A stretch of DNA of 64,000 bases from Nymphaea colorata (Eukaryota; Streptophyta; Magnoliopsida; Nymphaeales; Nymphaeaceae), in the NCBI RefSeq assembly GCF_008831285.2, contig NC_045146.1:17477149-17541148 (forward strand), read 5' to 3'. Below, piece after piece: positions 13,904 to 24,739 of this stretch. Below the pieces are notes generated by a model, which saw nothing but the letters and a program-made list of their open reading frames with translations, was not told the DNA's origin and did not search any database. The translations under genes and the position numbers were made by a program. Each line of letters opens with the position of its first letter. Position 1 is the first letter of the stretch.

Positions 13904-14168
13904 ACAGTTCAAATGGTAGCTTCCAAATTGTGAAGTGTTTGTTTCACTACATATCTCAGATCCATGGTGATATGTCATTTACAGTTCAAATGGTAGCTTC
14001 CGAAGTGTTCCTTTCACTATAGATCTCAGATCTGCGGTGATATGTCATTTCAGATTCATGGATTTAAAGTGGCAGTTTAAATGGTAGCTCCCAAAGTGTT
14101 TGTTTTATTATAGATCTCAGATATGTCAGATATGCAGTGATATGTCATTTCAGATTCACAGATTTAAG
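13904..14168. repeat. Three-copy imperfect tandem repeat (about 77-95 bp units)
   Basis: Units starting at 13904, 13981 and about 14073 each begin with CAGTT(C/T)AAATGGTAGCT, continue through GAAGTGTT or AAAGTGTT and ATATCTCAGAT or AGATCTCAGAT, and end with GTGATATGTCATTT. The second and third units add a CAGATTCA(T/C)(G/A)GATTTAA tail. Confidence 0.85.
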
Positions 14169-14503
14169 GTTGCTCCCTCAGTTTAATTTTAAATTTATAT
14201 TTTTTTACATGGAATATGAATTTGAGATCAATATTACTGAGATCCCCAAACACACCTCTTAATACAACCTCAAATCTAAAATCCAAAATTATCAAGTGTT
14301 GACCAAAAGCATAAGTTTGACATTTCCGAACTTGTGGTCACTTGTTGCTAACAGGGACCTTACTCGACACGTCCAAATCCTACATGCTATACGTCTCTGT
14401 TGTTTTATTCACCGGCCACCACCGAAATGTAGCCTCACCTGCAAATCCTTGCCGTTTAGCTCCTTCAATCTTCCACTATTTCGTTTAAGCAAACTCCACC
14501 ATA

Positions 14504-14505
<2 letters not shown>

Positions 14506-14539
<34 letters not shown>
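14506..14539. repeat. (CT)n microsatellite
   Basis: About 17 consecutive CT dinucleotides. Confidence 0.95.
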
Positions 14540-14542
<3 letters not shown>

Positions 14543-14855
14543 CATGTATGAAGCAAAAGACAGAAAAGTCGGCAAGATTTCATCCAAAGGACACGTAAAC
14601 ATGCAAGGTGGCAGTAATTGGCAGCCCTTCCAGCGACACGTGCCATTCATCTGCTATAACATTGAACTTTCTTCTTCGTTCGGGTCCTCGTCATTGATCA
14701 GCTTTTCTCCACGAATTTTAACGACTTGAGTTTTATTTTCAAATTGAAATCTTAACTTACATGTGCCCATATGTTTTTTTTAGTAAAAACAACGTAAATA
14801 TCATCTCCAAAAAGAGAAAATGATTCCAGTGTTGGCATGGTAACTGTTCCCTATT

Positions 14856-15103
14856 ACCAACTACTTTTATAAGTAACAAAAGATACAGTTCCTTTAAGTT
14901 TGGAGTGCTGCAAATTTGATGTCAAGTGACAAACTAAACCAACTACTTTTATAAGTAACAAAAGATACAGTTCCTTTAAGTGTTTGGAGTGCTGTAAATT
15001 TAATGTCAAGTTACAAACTAAACCAACTACTTTTATAAGTAACAAAAGATACAGTTCTTTTAAGTTTGGAGTGCTGCAAATTTAATGTCAAGTTACAAAC
15101 TAA
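14856..15103. repeat. Three-copy tandem repeat, about 82-84 bp unit
   Basis: Units start at 14856, 14938 and 15022, each opening with ACCAACTACTTTTATAAG and closing with GTCAAGT(G/T)ACAAACTAA. The copies differ at only a few positions, so the expansion looks fairly recent. It lies about 320 bases left of the pararetrovirus locus. Confidence 0.95.
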
Positions 15104-15569
15104 TGGAACTCAATTCGCCGGCTGATCAAGTGAAAAGTAAATGAAAGTCAAAAACTGTTGCCGTCTAAATCGGAGCACGACTGATCATTTGCTTGCGGAA
15201 AGCCCTTCTCCTGCTTTGAGTTGTTAGGATAAGCAACAAACGCTCTTCTGCATCTGAATATACCATTTTTCAAATTCAGCAACTCTGATCTTGAAAGCTT
15301 TTGACTGACACTATATTTGGTTTAGATTCATCGTAATGTTCCACGCAAAAAGGAAAAGGTCGGCCAAACTTTAATATTCAAGGTAAAACAAGGTAACCAA
15401 GCCATACAAATCAAATTAAAAATAGTTATACCAACTTAGATTTATTCATCTTGGTTTAATAATTTAAGGAATTAAGGGTTTAGCCAGAAGAAATCTAAGA
15501 ACAAAAATTTTAATCACTTTACTAGATAAGAGATGAGCAAACGATGCTAGGAAGGCCATTATAGCAAGT

Positions 15570-16030
15570 ATGGAAATTGATATGTCCAACAACAAGGGCA
15601 TATTTTATTGTGCACCCGATTTCTTGCTAAGTATAAGAGACCTTGAACATATTATCATAGGAATTCAAACTAAAGGATATGAAACATTTACGGGAAAAAC
15701 TAATTTACTTGTAAATGTCGGATTCCTAGGAAAAGTAACAAATAGTAGTACACAAAGTATAAAATCGATACTAAGGCTATAATTGAATCTATGACTAGTA
15801 AAGGTATCAGGATGATTAAGCCTATGACCATTGATCCTAAAGAGTTAGAAGGTCTAGATTGAAATATTAGTAAAAATCTAAAAATAAATACTAATGTCAA
15901 AGTTCATGAAGAAAGTTTAATGTTTAAAAACTTTGATGGTAGCTATACTATGAGATTTTTAGACTACGAAGAAAAACAACATAAAGAAGAAAACAAATCT
16001 GAAGAATTTCGTAGCCAGATAGAAGACTGA
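15570..16030 (+). pseudogene. Pararetrovirus movement protein (30K superfamily), broken
   Basis: The reading frame contains FYCAPDFLLSIRDLEHIIIG and LLVNVGFLGKVTN, which resemble caulimovirid cell-to-cell movement proteins that line plasmodesmata. A frameshift lies near 15750 and an in-frame TGA at 15860-15862. The region ends with TGA at 16028-16030, which overlaps the ATG of the next ORF by one base (TGATG). ATG at 15570 is the first in frame after a stop at 15534. Non-functional as it stands. Confidence 0.7.
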
Positions 16031-17512
16031 TGGAAGCCTTAAAACATAATTGTATTCTACTTCCTAAGGGATTTGACTTATCAAAAGAAGATATCCTTAG
16101 ACTAGAAATCAAATTAGTCGCAGAGGAAAAAATTCAAGAGGAAGACAACCTATATATAGATCCCACAGAAAATATCAAAATAAATAGACTAGAAGATGCT
16201 TATATGCAGAAACCGATGAACATCTCAAAAAATCTTATGAAAATAGATGCTCCAGAATCATCCCTGGTCATCCCTGGTGACCACTGGAAGATCACTACAA
16301 GATCAATAACAAACTCAACCCCCACCAATCACACCTGTAGTATTCTATTCACTCGGGCAACCCCCTAGAAAACCTTATGTAGAATATAAAGAAAGAGATA
16401 CCTATAAACCGCAGGGAAAAATAATGTCATTAGAAACCATAGACAGAAAAGACCTATTAAATGAAGGAAGAATTTTAAACATAAGTGCTCATGATCTTCA
16501 ATTATTATCCTCAGTAATAGACATATGGTCTCAACGGGTTGCTAGAAAATGAGACAGGATGAATCAAGAAATGTGGACAACAAAAGAAATGTATTCTTGG
16601 GCAGAAAATTTTTTAGGAGAAACCACTAGAGCAATTTGAAAAGCATACAAAAGAGAACACCCCCAAGACTTACAAAAAGAAATTCTTTTAGGAAAAAATA
16701 TTTATAACTTTACCAAAAAAATACAATTACTCTTATTAGGATATCAGCCAAATGTAGGGTTTGATAAACAACAACAAGATTCAATTAGAAAACTAGAACA
16801 ACTCCAAATTAAAGATTGACGCTATATAAAACCTTTCTTACAAGATTTCTTTTATTATAGTTCCTTAGCAGGATGTTTTTATGATAAAGAGATCGGAGAA
16901 AGCCTATTTCTTAAGTTACCAGATCCATTGGGTTCTGAAATACATAAAAAATACAAAGAAAAAGAAACAATACCTCAACTTGATAACATTAGTATAAGAA
17001 TCCAATTTATTATTAAAAAACTAGTAAAGAAATGTACTGAAATAACCATTTCCAAACAATTAAAAGGTGAATATAGTTTTTGCAAACAAATTTATACACC
17101 ACAAAGATATGATAAAGAACCTAGACACCCAAAAACCTATAAGATAAAAGATAAAGATAAACGACGAAGATACTATCTTCGAAGATCTAATGCTAGAAAA
17201 CCCTATATTGACAAACATAGACATGTTAGAAAATATAATACCCAAAGAGATTAGAAAAATAAATTAACATGCTTTACTTGTGGCAGTCTTGAACATTTAG
17301 CTAGGAACTGTTCAAAACAAAAAAATCTATACAATAAAGCCTCTATTCTTGTAGACTGTGTAAATGAGGATGTATTGACTTTAGATGAATATATTAGCGA
17401 TACTGAAGTCATCTATAGTATTGTATCTATAGAAGAATCATTTCATGCTCTTAATTCCTCTGATGAAGAACCTTGTAGTGATAGCTGCATGCGCCATAGC
17501 ATACTCGAATAA
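16030..17512 (+). pseudogene. Pararetrovirus coat protein with CCHC zinc knuckle, broken
   Basis: Starts at ATG 16030 with an acidic linker (to 16368). After a frameshift comes the capsid core, containing ILNISAHDLQLLSSVIDIW, YIKPFLQDFFYYSSLAGCFY and LPDPLGSEIHKKYK. A basic arginine/lysine-rich tail follows (about 17100-17250), then a zinc knuckle CFTCGSLEHLARNC at 17270-17311. The frame closes with TAA at 17510-17512. Internal stops are TGA at 16550, 16637 and 16817 and TAG at 17252. In badnaviruses and tungroviruses the polyprotein would continue into the protease here; in this copy it ends instead. Confidence 0.8.
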
Positions 17513-17731
17513 GTAGAAAATATAGTGAAGAATTTCAAGACAAATTTTTCACTTTAACCAACCTACAATACATGTTAGATAACATGAGTAATGACTAATA
17601 ATATTTGGTAGCCTTTTGAGCATCATATAGGATAGGTTTAAGATTCCCGATCTTCTGAAAATAGACATTAGCAACGGTAGACAAAGTAGAATGCATTCTT
17701 TCATCTAACACAAAATTTTGTTTCAGGAAAC

Positions 17732-18820
17732 ATGGCCTCTTCTAGCCAAACCCACCTTGTCCAAATAAACCCAGATCTAGGCCTGCCTATATTACCCCCA
17801 GACTCCAATCTTACATTCTTAACCTTGCTTAGTATGAATCTTGATCAAAAAAACCATATTTTACTAGATAACCTCTGACACAATAGAAAAAACCCAACCT
17901 TCTCTAAAATCCTTAGTATCCTAACAACCTACCTCAGCATAAAAAATACTCAAAACCAGATCACACAAAGTCAACTCAAGCTCTTTCCTGATCCTACCCC
18001 AAACCCTATTTTTCTGGATATAGTCCAACAATTAGAGAATATTAGTATAGAACTAACTCTTTGTAAAGAGAAATTGGAAGACATGACAGGAAAATTGAAG
18101 CAGTCAACAGTCGAGATAGAATTTCTAAAAGAGCAGTGAGAAAAAGAAATGAAAACAGTGGGAAGAAAAAAGAGAAAGTTTTCCCCCAGAAATAAATGTA
18201 GCAAAAGAACAAGTCTACAAAATAATACTGCAGAAGCAAAAGAAGGAACAAGGACGTATTCAGGAGATAATAAGATTTCTTGCCAGGAACCCCAGATTAT
18301 AAAAAAAGGATTGAAATTCTGTTTAGTCAAATACCAAGAAAGAAGACATGCTGATAACTCTTAATGTGAATGTTATAAAGGATTTGAGATCATCTTGGTA
18401 AGCATTAACCTGAAGAGATGGACAAACATGGAAATGTTTGATATGCAGATTTCCTTGAAGAAGTTAATGGAACTATGATATGTAAGAAGGATTATTGTAA
18501 CAGTAGTAGAGCAGACTCATATACTGCGATTGAATTGGCGTTTGACCTATGTAGTAGATCAGATTTTCAGAAATAACTGGGTTTCAAAAGGATTTGTAAA
18601 CTTAGATATCAATACAATCCCTCCAACATATACTATCCATGTGATGCAAAACATGAAGTCACTATTGCCACCCCTCTACAAGTCCCTCTATCCCTTACAG
18701 ACATACAAGAAGCAAATCCAGATGAATGACTTGATGAGCTTACAAGATGGAGAGAATTCAAGATGTCCCAACAATGGAAAACTTGGCATGGCAGTAGACA
18801 TTCTTAGAGAAAAGTAAGGA
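17732..18820 (+). pseudogene. Pararetrovirus ORF4-like protein of copy A, broken
   Basis: Begins at ATG 17732, preceded directly by a good 3' splice-site-like sequence (TTTTGTTTCAG ending at 17726). The N-terminal part (NPDLGLPILPPDSNLTF) is followed by a coiled-coil-rich stretch and a C-terminal segment with NWRLTY and GFVNLDIN. The same protein is recognisable in copy B. In-frame stops lie at 17876 (TGA) and 18137 (TGA), and the C-terminal part is scrambled by frameshifts. The position after the polyprotein recalls tungrovirus ORF4, which is made from a spliced mRNA; its function is unknown. Confidence 0.6.
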
Positions 18821-19299
18821 CAAAGTTGTTGAGTCCTTAACCATGCAGTCTAATATTTGTCAAGACCGGTAAAACTTGACCCTTGTAAGTTATGGTTAAA
18901 CTTCTCATGAGTACAGTACTTCCCATGTAAAACCTAAGCATCATCCATCTGAGAAAAAACATGATAAACTTTTCTTTGGAAAAATCCCCCAAGTTAAACA
19001 TAGGATTTGCGTTGTAGATCATCGCTTCAAAATCTACCCTAGAAAAACCATCTAGGATAAATATGGGTTTCACGTTTGTAAATTTTCGGCATAAAAATTT
19101 ACCCTGTGACGCACCCCACAGGATAAGCTCTGGGTCAAATCCTGAGGCAAATCGTTTTGAGGCACCTCTAGAAGATCGTTATAGTTGTCGACCTTCTTTA
19201 TGTAAATAAAGCAACGTTGCGTGAATAAAGAAAAAAGAATATTACACGCATCAAAAAAGTGAACACGTGGTTTCCCAATGAAGAAAAGACGAAGCGGCA

Positions 19300-19560
19300 C
19301 TTCGGCGGACACTGTAGCGCACTATAGTGCATTGTAGCACTTTTTAGCTTTTTAGACACGTTCGACTGCCACCTCATCCAGCACATGACAGCTATCCACC
19401 TTCGAGTTCTTTCGAGTGTAACTGTTTTTGTTTGTTTGCGTTTAGCTTGTTCGGTAAGGAATCCTATTCCTTTTTCATATTGTAATTTGTTTTCAAGTTC
19501 GGTACCTATAAAAGCACCACCTTAGCGTCTGTATCCTAGATCCTCTCATCCATCCACCTC
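19300..19560 (+). promoter_or_regulatory. Pararetrovirus promoter of copy A
   Basis: A TATA box (TATAAAAG) at 19507-19514 is preceded by CTGTAG/CTATAG-rich motifs (about 19309-19340) and AT-rich sequence. In caulimovirids the transcript starts downstream of such a box and runs through the leader to the primer-binding site. Here it would read rightward into the antisense strand of copy B. Confidence 0.6.
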
Positions 19561-19704
19561 TAAGTACTTGCTTCCGAGTACTTGAGTTCTCTCCCTTCCT
19601 CGCTCCTCTTCCTTTCCTTCTCCACTTCTCTGCCTACTCCCATGCTATTGTAAAAAAAGTGAATCGGTGCTTTCATGCATAAAATCCGGCCCCCCTCTTA
19701 AATT

Positions 19705-19712
19705 TGGTATCA
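19705..19712 (+). other. Partial tRNA-Met primer-binding site, copy A
   Basis: TGGTATCA matches the first eight bases of the initiator tRNA-Met primer-binding site, but the following bases (ACTTAC) do not continue the match, unlike the site in copy B. Confidence 0.5.
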
Positions 19713-19873
19713 ACTTACATTTATTCATCTTGGTCTACCCCAGCACGGGAGTAGGCAGGGAAGTGGAGAAGAAAAGGAATGAGAGTGAGGAAGGGAGATG
19801 ACTCAAGCACTCGAAAGCAAGTACTCGAAGGTGGATGGATGAGAGGATGAAGGATACAGACGCTGGGGTGGTG

Positions 19874-20130
19874 CTTTTATAGGCATTGAACTTGAAAACA
19901 AATTACAATATAAAAAAGGAATATGATTCCTTACCGAACAAGGTAAACGCAAACAAACAAAAACAATTACACTCGAAGAAACTCGAATGTAGACAACTGT
20001 CGTGTGCTGGATGAGGTGGCAATCGAACGTGTCCAAAAAGCCAAAAAGTGCTACAGTACGCTATAGTGTCCGTCGAAGTGCTATAGTAACTGCTACAGTG
20101 ACTGCTACAGTAGCCGCTTCGTCTCTTCTT
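19874..20130 (-). promoter_or_regulatory. Pararetrovirus promoter of copy B
   Basis: On the - strand a TATA box (TATAAAAG, 19881-19874) lies downstream of an array of TGCTACAGT/GCTATAGT motifs (about 20045-20115), an enhancer-like cluster. It faces the copy A promoter, so transcription from the two would converge. Confidence 0.6.
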
Positions 20131-20639
20131 CAATGGGAAGCCACGTGTTCACTTTTTTGATGCATGTAACATTCCTTCTTCTTTATTCACGCAACGTTGC
20201 TTTATTTACAAAAAGAAGGTCGGCAACTACAACGATCTTCTAGAGATGTCTCGAAACGATTTGCCTCAGGATTTGGCCCAGAACTTATCCTGTGGGGGTG
20301 CGTCACATGGTAAATTTTTATGCCGAAAATTTATAAACGTAAAACCCATATTTATCCTAGAGGATTTTTCCAAGGTAGATTTTAAGGTGACGATCTACAA
20401 TGCAAATCCTATGTTTAACTTGAGGGATTTTTCCAAAGAGAAGTTTATCATGTTTCTTCTCAAACAGATGATGCTTAAGTTTTACATGGGAAGCACTATA
20501 CCCATGAAAAGTTTAACCATAACTTACAAGGGCCAAGCTTTACCGGTCTTGACAAACGTTAGGCTGCAGGGTTAAGAACTCAGCAGCTTCGTCCCTACTT
20601 TTCTCTAGTTGTTTCCAATTTCTTCTATAATTTCTTCTT

Positions 20640-21994
20640 CATACTGTTCATTATTGTTCATTATTATCTCATCCTCCTTCATCACCAACATTCCACTCAT
20701 CTTCATTGTCATCTCTGTGAATGACTGCTCCGACATTTTGATCATCACCGGTCCATTCTGCAGGATTACTGTCATAGATTTGGCAGAAGTGTTCACAGAG
20801 GCCAGGGTTTATCTGTAAGATACTTTGAAAAGGAATGTAAAATTTTTCAGTAAGCCAAGTATCTGCTAGAAAGATTCGTGTATTTTTATCTTCGGCTACC
20901 ATACAAGTAGATCTTGTCCACCAGGCATTTTGGTCTGCAGCAATTGTATAAGCTCTCCAATGCTTCAGTTGTGATTATACATCTTTATCAAGAAGAAGAG
21001 TTCGAAGAGTTTCTTGAGGAATACGGGTTTGTAGGGAAAAAAGTGAAGTGTAGATGTTGATCGTAATCTCATGTTTTGCTTTCCAAGGGTATTCATACAA
21101 AGGAGAAATAGATGCAATGTCTAAATTAACATAGCCATATGACTTTATGTTTCTAAGTTTAAACATCCTTCTTAATGTGTATGTCAATCGCCAATGAAAA
21201 TCAAGATGTTTTACCTGCTTTTCTTTCGTAACCAGTATTTGTTTTAAAAATCCTTGCTCCAGAAGAGTTTTGGGGAGAAGTTTTATCCCCTGAATCTCTT
21301 GGTCATGCCACTTTCTAAGTGTGGCTTGTATAATGGAAAATACTTGTTCACATTCATAGAAAGAATTTTATTCATGTGGGTTGTGCCTATGCTTCAGCAA
21401 AGCAAATTCCAAACCAAGCTTTCTCTTCTTTGAATTTCGTGTCATGGTCCTTAATAGATTCTGCATGTCGACTTGTTCTTTTCTTTTTGTCTTCATCACC
21501 AAATGATAGATTTGTTCCTTGACTAATGGGATGTTTGGGGGAACTGTTTCTCTTTTTTCTCCTAATTTCCTGATTTCCTCTTCAACATGTTCCCTGAGGA
21601 GTCTATTCTCTGATTCTAGAGTTTGTATTTTTTCATTTAGCTCTTCTTTTTCCTTTTTCCACCAACTTATTTCTGCTTGGGCTTCTTTTAGGCTCCTTTT
21701 TAGGGTAAGATAAGCATCCAATCTTTGAGGTCGGAGGGGTATATGATCCATGGGGAGTTCTGGCAGAGTTTTGGACTAAAGTTGCATGTTCTTCAAGTTG
21801 AGATGGCTGGCTAATAAAGAAAGGATTTTTGGGTATGAGAGATTTCTTATGTTTTGCTAAAGATTGTCTAGAAGGACATTATCTTTTAGATCAAGGATGA
21901 GGCTTGAAGAAGTTCGAAAGACCAAATTTGAATGAGGTGGGAAGATTGATAATCCTAGGTCTGGGTCAAGAGGCAACTGGTTTGTAGAGGCCAT
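20640..21994 (-). pseudogene. Pararetrovirus ORF4-like protein of copy B, broken
   Basis: Starts at ATG 21994, preceded by a 3' splice-site-like sequence (TTCTTATTATAG) as in copy A. The N-terminal part (DPDLGLSIFPPHSNLVF) stops at TAG 21859-21857, the same codon that is TGA in copy A; a second TAG follows. A strongly charged coiled coil (21751-21368, around WWKKEKEELNEKIQTLESEN) and a C-terminal part with HWRLTY and GYVNLDIA (about 21190-20975) follow. The tail to about 20670 is acidic. Homologous to the copy A product; function unknown. Confidence 0.65.
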
Positions 21995-22289
21995 CTTGTC
22001 CTATAATAAGAAAAATATCAAATGAACAATGCATTCTATCTTGTCTACCATGACTAATGTCTACATGCAGATATGTCATTTGAAGAACGAGATGAAGATG
22101 CTTGAACCCTTACTTGTTTCATGTCATCAACTAACTGTTACGTGTTTAAAACAATGTCTAAAAGATCATCACTAACTTTTCTGATCTCCATGGAGAAAGC
22201 AGGGTTAAGGTCATGTAACCTTACTCTGGATTGGTCGAGATAACTTATAATTTTATTGAGTCTTCTTATTTCATATTTGTAAACATCAA

Positions 22290-24737
22290 TGTCTCTATTC
22301 ATCTCTTAGAAGTCTACTTAACATATCAACTCGACAATTGTTTTCTCCTTTTATATGTTCAAATGTTACTTTATAATTTTGGTTTATAAGGGTATCTTTA
22401 AAGGATATCCATCTTCACTTATTCTTTTAGAATTTTTATTTTCACAAAACTTTACAATAGCATCACAATCGATCCTAACTATTATTTCTTTTTTGTTTAG
22501 CAAAAATAAGCAAAAACTATTGAGTCCATATATTACTTCAAGAATTTCCTGATCTATACTACTGGAGAGTCCATTTTCTTTGTACTAACCACTACTATAT
22601 CTGCAGACGACTTCTGTTACTTTAGAAGCATACTTATTGGGTTTCCTTTTCAACACTGCTCCCTACCCGTTAATACATCCATCAGTTTCAATTATTAAAA
22701 AATCTGAATCTAGGGGTAGATACATTTCTGGTAAGTATTTTATTGCTTCATTGACTTTGTCTATTTGTTTCATATCTTCTATATTAAAGACTTTAACCCC
22801 AGTTTGGCCGAGTTTACTATATAATGGGTCGACCATCTTCCCTAAGACTTTAATAAATGCTCTAGCATAGTTTACTAGTCTTAAAAACCGTTGAAGGCTT
22901 TTAATATCATGTATCTCAAATTCTAAAGCTTTAGTTGCTATATGTGGTTGTAGTTTGACTTTCCCTTCACTAATCTCTACACCTAAATATTCTATGTGTT
23001 TTCTAAAGAATTGTGCCTTTCTACTACTGATTATAATTCCATTATGTAAAAATTCTCCTAATACTATTTTTAAGTGACCTATATGATCTGGTTGTGTTTT
23101 ACTATGAACAAGGATATCATCTATATAAATACACATAAATCCTCTATATTGGCCAAATATCACATCCATTTTTCGTTCGAATATAGCAGGAGCATTTTTT
23201 AAGCCAAAAGGCATGATTAATCATTCAAAGCTTCCTAAAGGACAAGTAAATGCAGTCCATTGAATACTATCCTTATGCATTTTTACCTACCAGAATCCAG
23301 ATTTGCAATCAAATTTACTAAATATTTTACTGTGTTGTATACTATTGATTAATTCAGTTTTATCATGTATATCATAAGAGTCTTCTATGGTGTTATCATT
23401 AAGTCGCCTATAGTCTATGACCATTCATGATTTTCCACGAACTCGTTCACTAATAAATGCAGGACTTCTGTGAGGGCTTATGCTTCTCCTTATGACTCCT
23501 AGTTTCAACAATTCATTTATATGTGTTTCAAAATCTTTAATATTGTCATTCATAGCATTTATCTTTTTTGTTGGAAATAGTAAATCCTGAATCTTTTATC
23601 TGTAGGATACATTCTATTTTATTACGATCCTAATGTTTAGTAGGTATTTCTCTATGATTTCATCTTTTTCTAATATTCTGAACAAGTCATCTATTTCTGT
23701 ACAGCATGTTTCTAATTTATTATAGACTTTTTTGTATATTTATAAGGTTATAATCGGGGTCTATTTCTAATTCTTCTAGGTCATCTTCTTTGTCTGGGTA
23801 GGTTAGGTCAATTTTTTTTTTTGCAGGCTCCTGGAATTTTACATTTCCAGTCTTTATTTCTATAAGGTTTCCATTCTAGGACCCAAGAAACTTGGTTGTT
23901 AAGAAAAGAAAGGCCTATCCTGATTATGACAGACCCGGCCATATTTTGTAGAATGAAATTTAGTCCTATAATGCATTTCGTACTATCATGTAATTGCATA
24001 TGTCTAATGAATGTCTTAGGCCCTGGTTGCTAGGCAGTATGTTCCTCTTCAGAGAGTCTAAAAGCTATTTTATATTTGCATATTTCTTCATCATATTTGT
24101 ATAAGGATCCATCCATTCGTTCTGCCCAAAGTTGTAAGGCAGGGTCTAAGCTTCTATGATATTCTGGTGAAACTAATGTTTTATCTAACACCGAGACACT
24201 ACACCCTGTGTCTATTAAGACATCTATTTCTAATTTTCCCTTTTCTATTTTGAATATACAAGGAATTCTGATAGTTGTTCTTCTTTGTTCCTTATGGTTA
24301 GTCTTCATATTGGGAAAGGTTATAGTAGTTAGTGCCCTTTCACCCTTTTCCAAAATTATGCCTTTACCTTTGATATTCGGCATCTGGTAATTTGTTGGAT
24401 CAAGCTTCACTATCTTGTTTTCTAAGGATCCTATTTTTAGTTCAGCTATGGCTAAAGTTTTTTTCTATATCATCTATTCTATTTTCTACTGCAAGGATTC
24501 ATTTTTCTATAGTATCATCTTTTCGTCCAATCATTTTTTCTAGAAGAAATTGATACTGTCTTTGTTCTAGACAAAATTTGCATGCTTCAGTCATACAAAT
24601 CTTGCATTGAAATCTTAGTTTTATACTAGTATACCATTACAAAAGATGCATGGATGGTCACTACTTCCTGATCTATGTTTCCATTCATGCTCATGTTTAT
24701 ACTTTATTTTTGCTAAGGTTTTTGAAATATACTCCAT
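22290..24737 (-). pseudogene. Pararetrovirus protease-reverse transcriptase-RNase H polyprotein, broken
   Basis: ATG at 24737 follows the ORF2 stop by two bases. Order: a Cys-rich motif (CKICMTEACKFC, about 24606-24571), an aspartic protease with DTG (around DVLIDTGCSVSVLD, about 24230-24190), and a reverse transcriptase with MPFGLKNAPAIFERKMD and the catalytic YIDDILVHS (about 23130-23110). RNase H follows with the first Asp in ETDGC near 22670, DQEILEV near 22550 and an Asp in RIDCDAI near 22470. Stops include TAG 24032-24030, TGA 23427-23425, TAG 23289-23287 and TGA 23223-23221, with frameshifts after the protease and after RT. The RT and RNase H resemble badnaviruses and tungroviruses. 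Confidence 0.85.
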
Positions 24738-24739
24738 GT

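Larger units (their letters stand above)
13281..15426. other. Intergenic region upstream of the EF-hand gene
   Basis: Contains the presumed promoter and 5' leader of the EF-hand gene, two tandem arrays (13904-14168 and 14856-15103) and a (CT)n tract at 14506-14539. No supported gene. Confidence 0.6.
15427..19737 (+). mobile_element. Endogenous pararetrovirus copy A (MP, CP, ORF4; no polymerase)
   Basis: A decayed Caulimoviridae insertion of about 4.3 kb. In order it has a movement-protein region, coat protein with CCHC knuckle, a short non-coding gap, ORF4, a promoter/leader and a primer-binding-site start (TGGTATCA at 19705-19712). A stretch of about 27 bases beginning CAACTTA at about 15431 recurs with two mismatches at about 19711-19737. 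It marks both ends of the copy and is best read as terminal redundancy of a circular genome; an imperfect target-site duplication is the alternative. No protease, RT or RNase H sequence lies between the zinc knuckle and ORF4. Coat-protein and knuckle motifs resemble badnaviruses and tungroviruses; genus is not assignable by eye. Confidence 0.85.
18837..20580. repeat. Large inverted repeat at the junction of copies A and B
   Basis: The left arm (about 18837-19704) and right arm (about 19743-20580) are the homologous promoter/leader regions of the two viral copies in opposite orientation. A gap-free block of 79 codons (18837-19073 against 20339-20575) has about 28 differences, roughly 88 percent identity. 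The more diverged ORF4 regions extend the inverted homology to about 17732-21994. Confidence 0.9.

Noticed and set aside
15860-18139. TGA read as tryptophan (alternative code or programmed read-through) in the viral ORFs
   Set aside because: TGG codons are also used in the same ORFs, frameshifts are present, and stops of TAG type occur too. Mutational decay explains all of it.
18837-20575. Antisense ORFs conserved between the two viral arms (78-109 codons, 18837-19312 on - and 20246-20575 on +)
   Set aside because: Comparing the 79 aligned codons, about 20 differences change the amino acid and about 7 are silent. That is the ratio expected without selection, so the open frames are by-products of shared descent.
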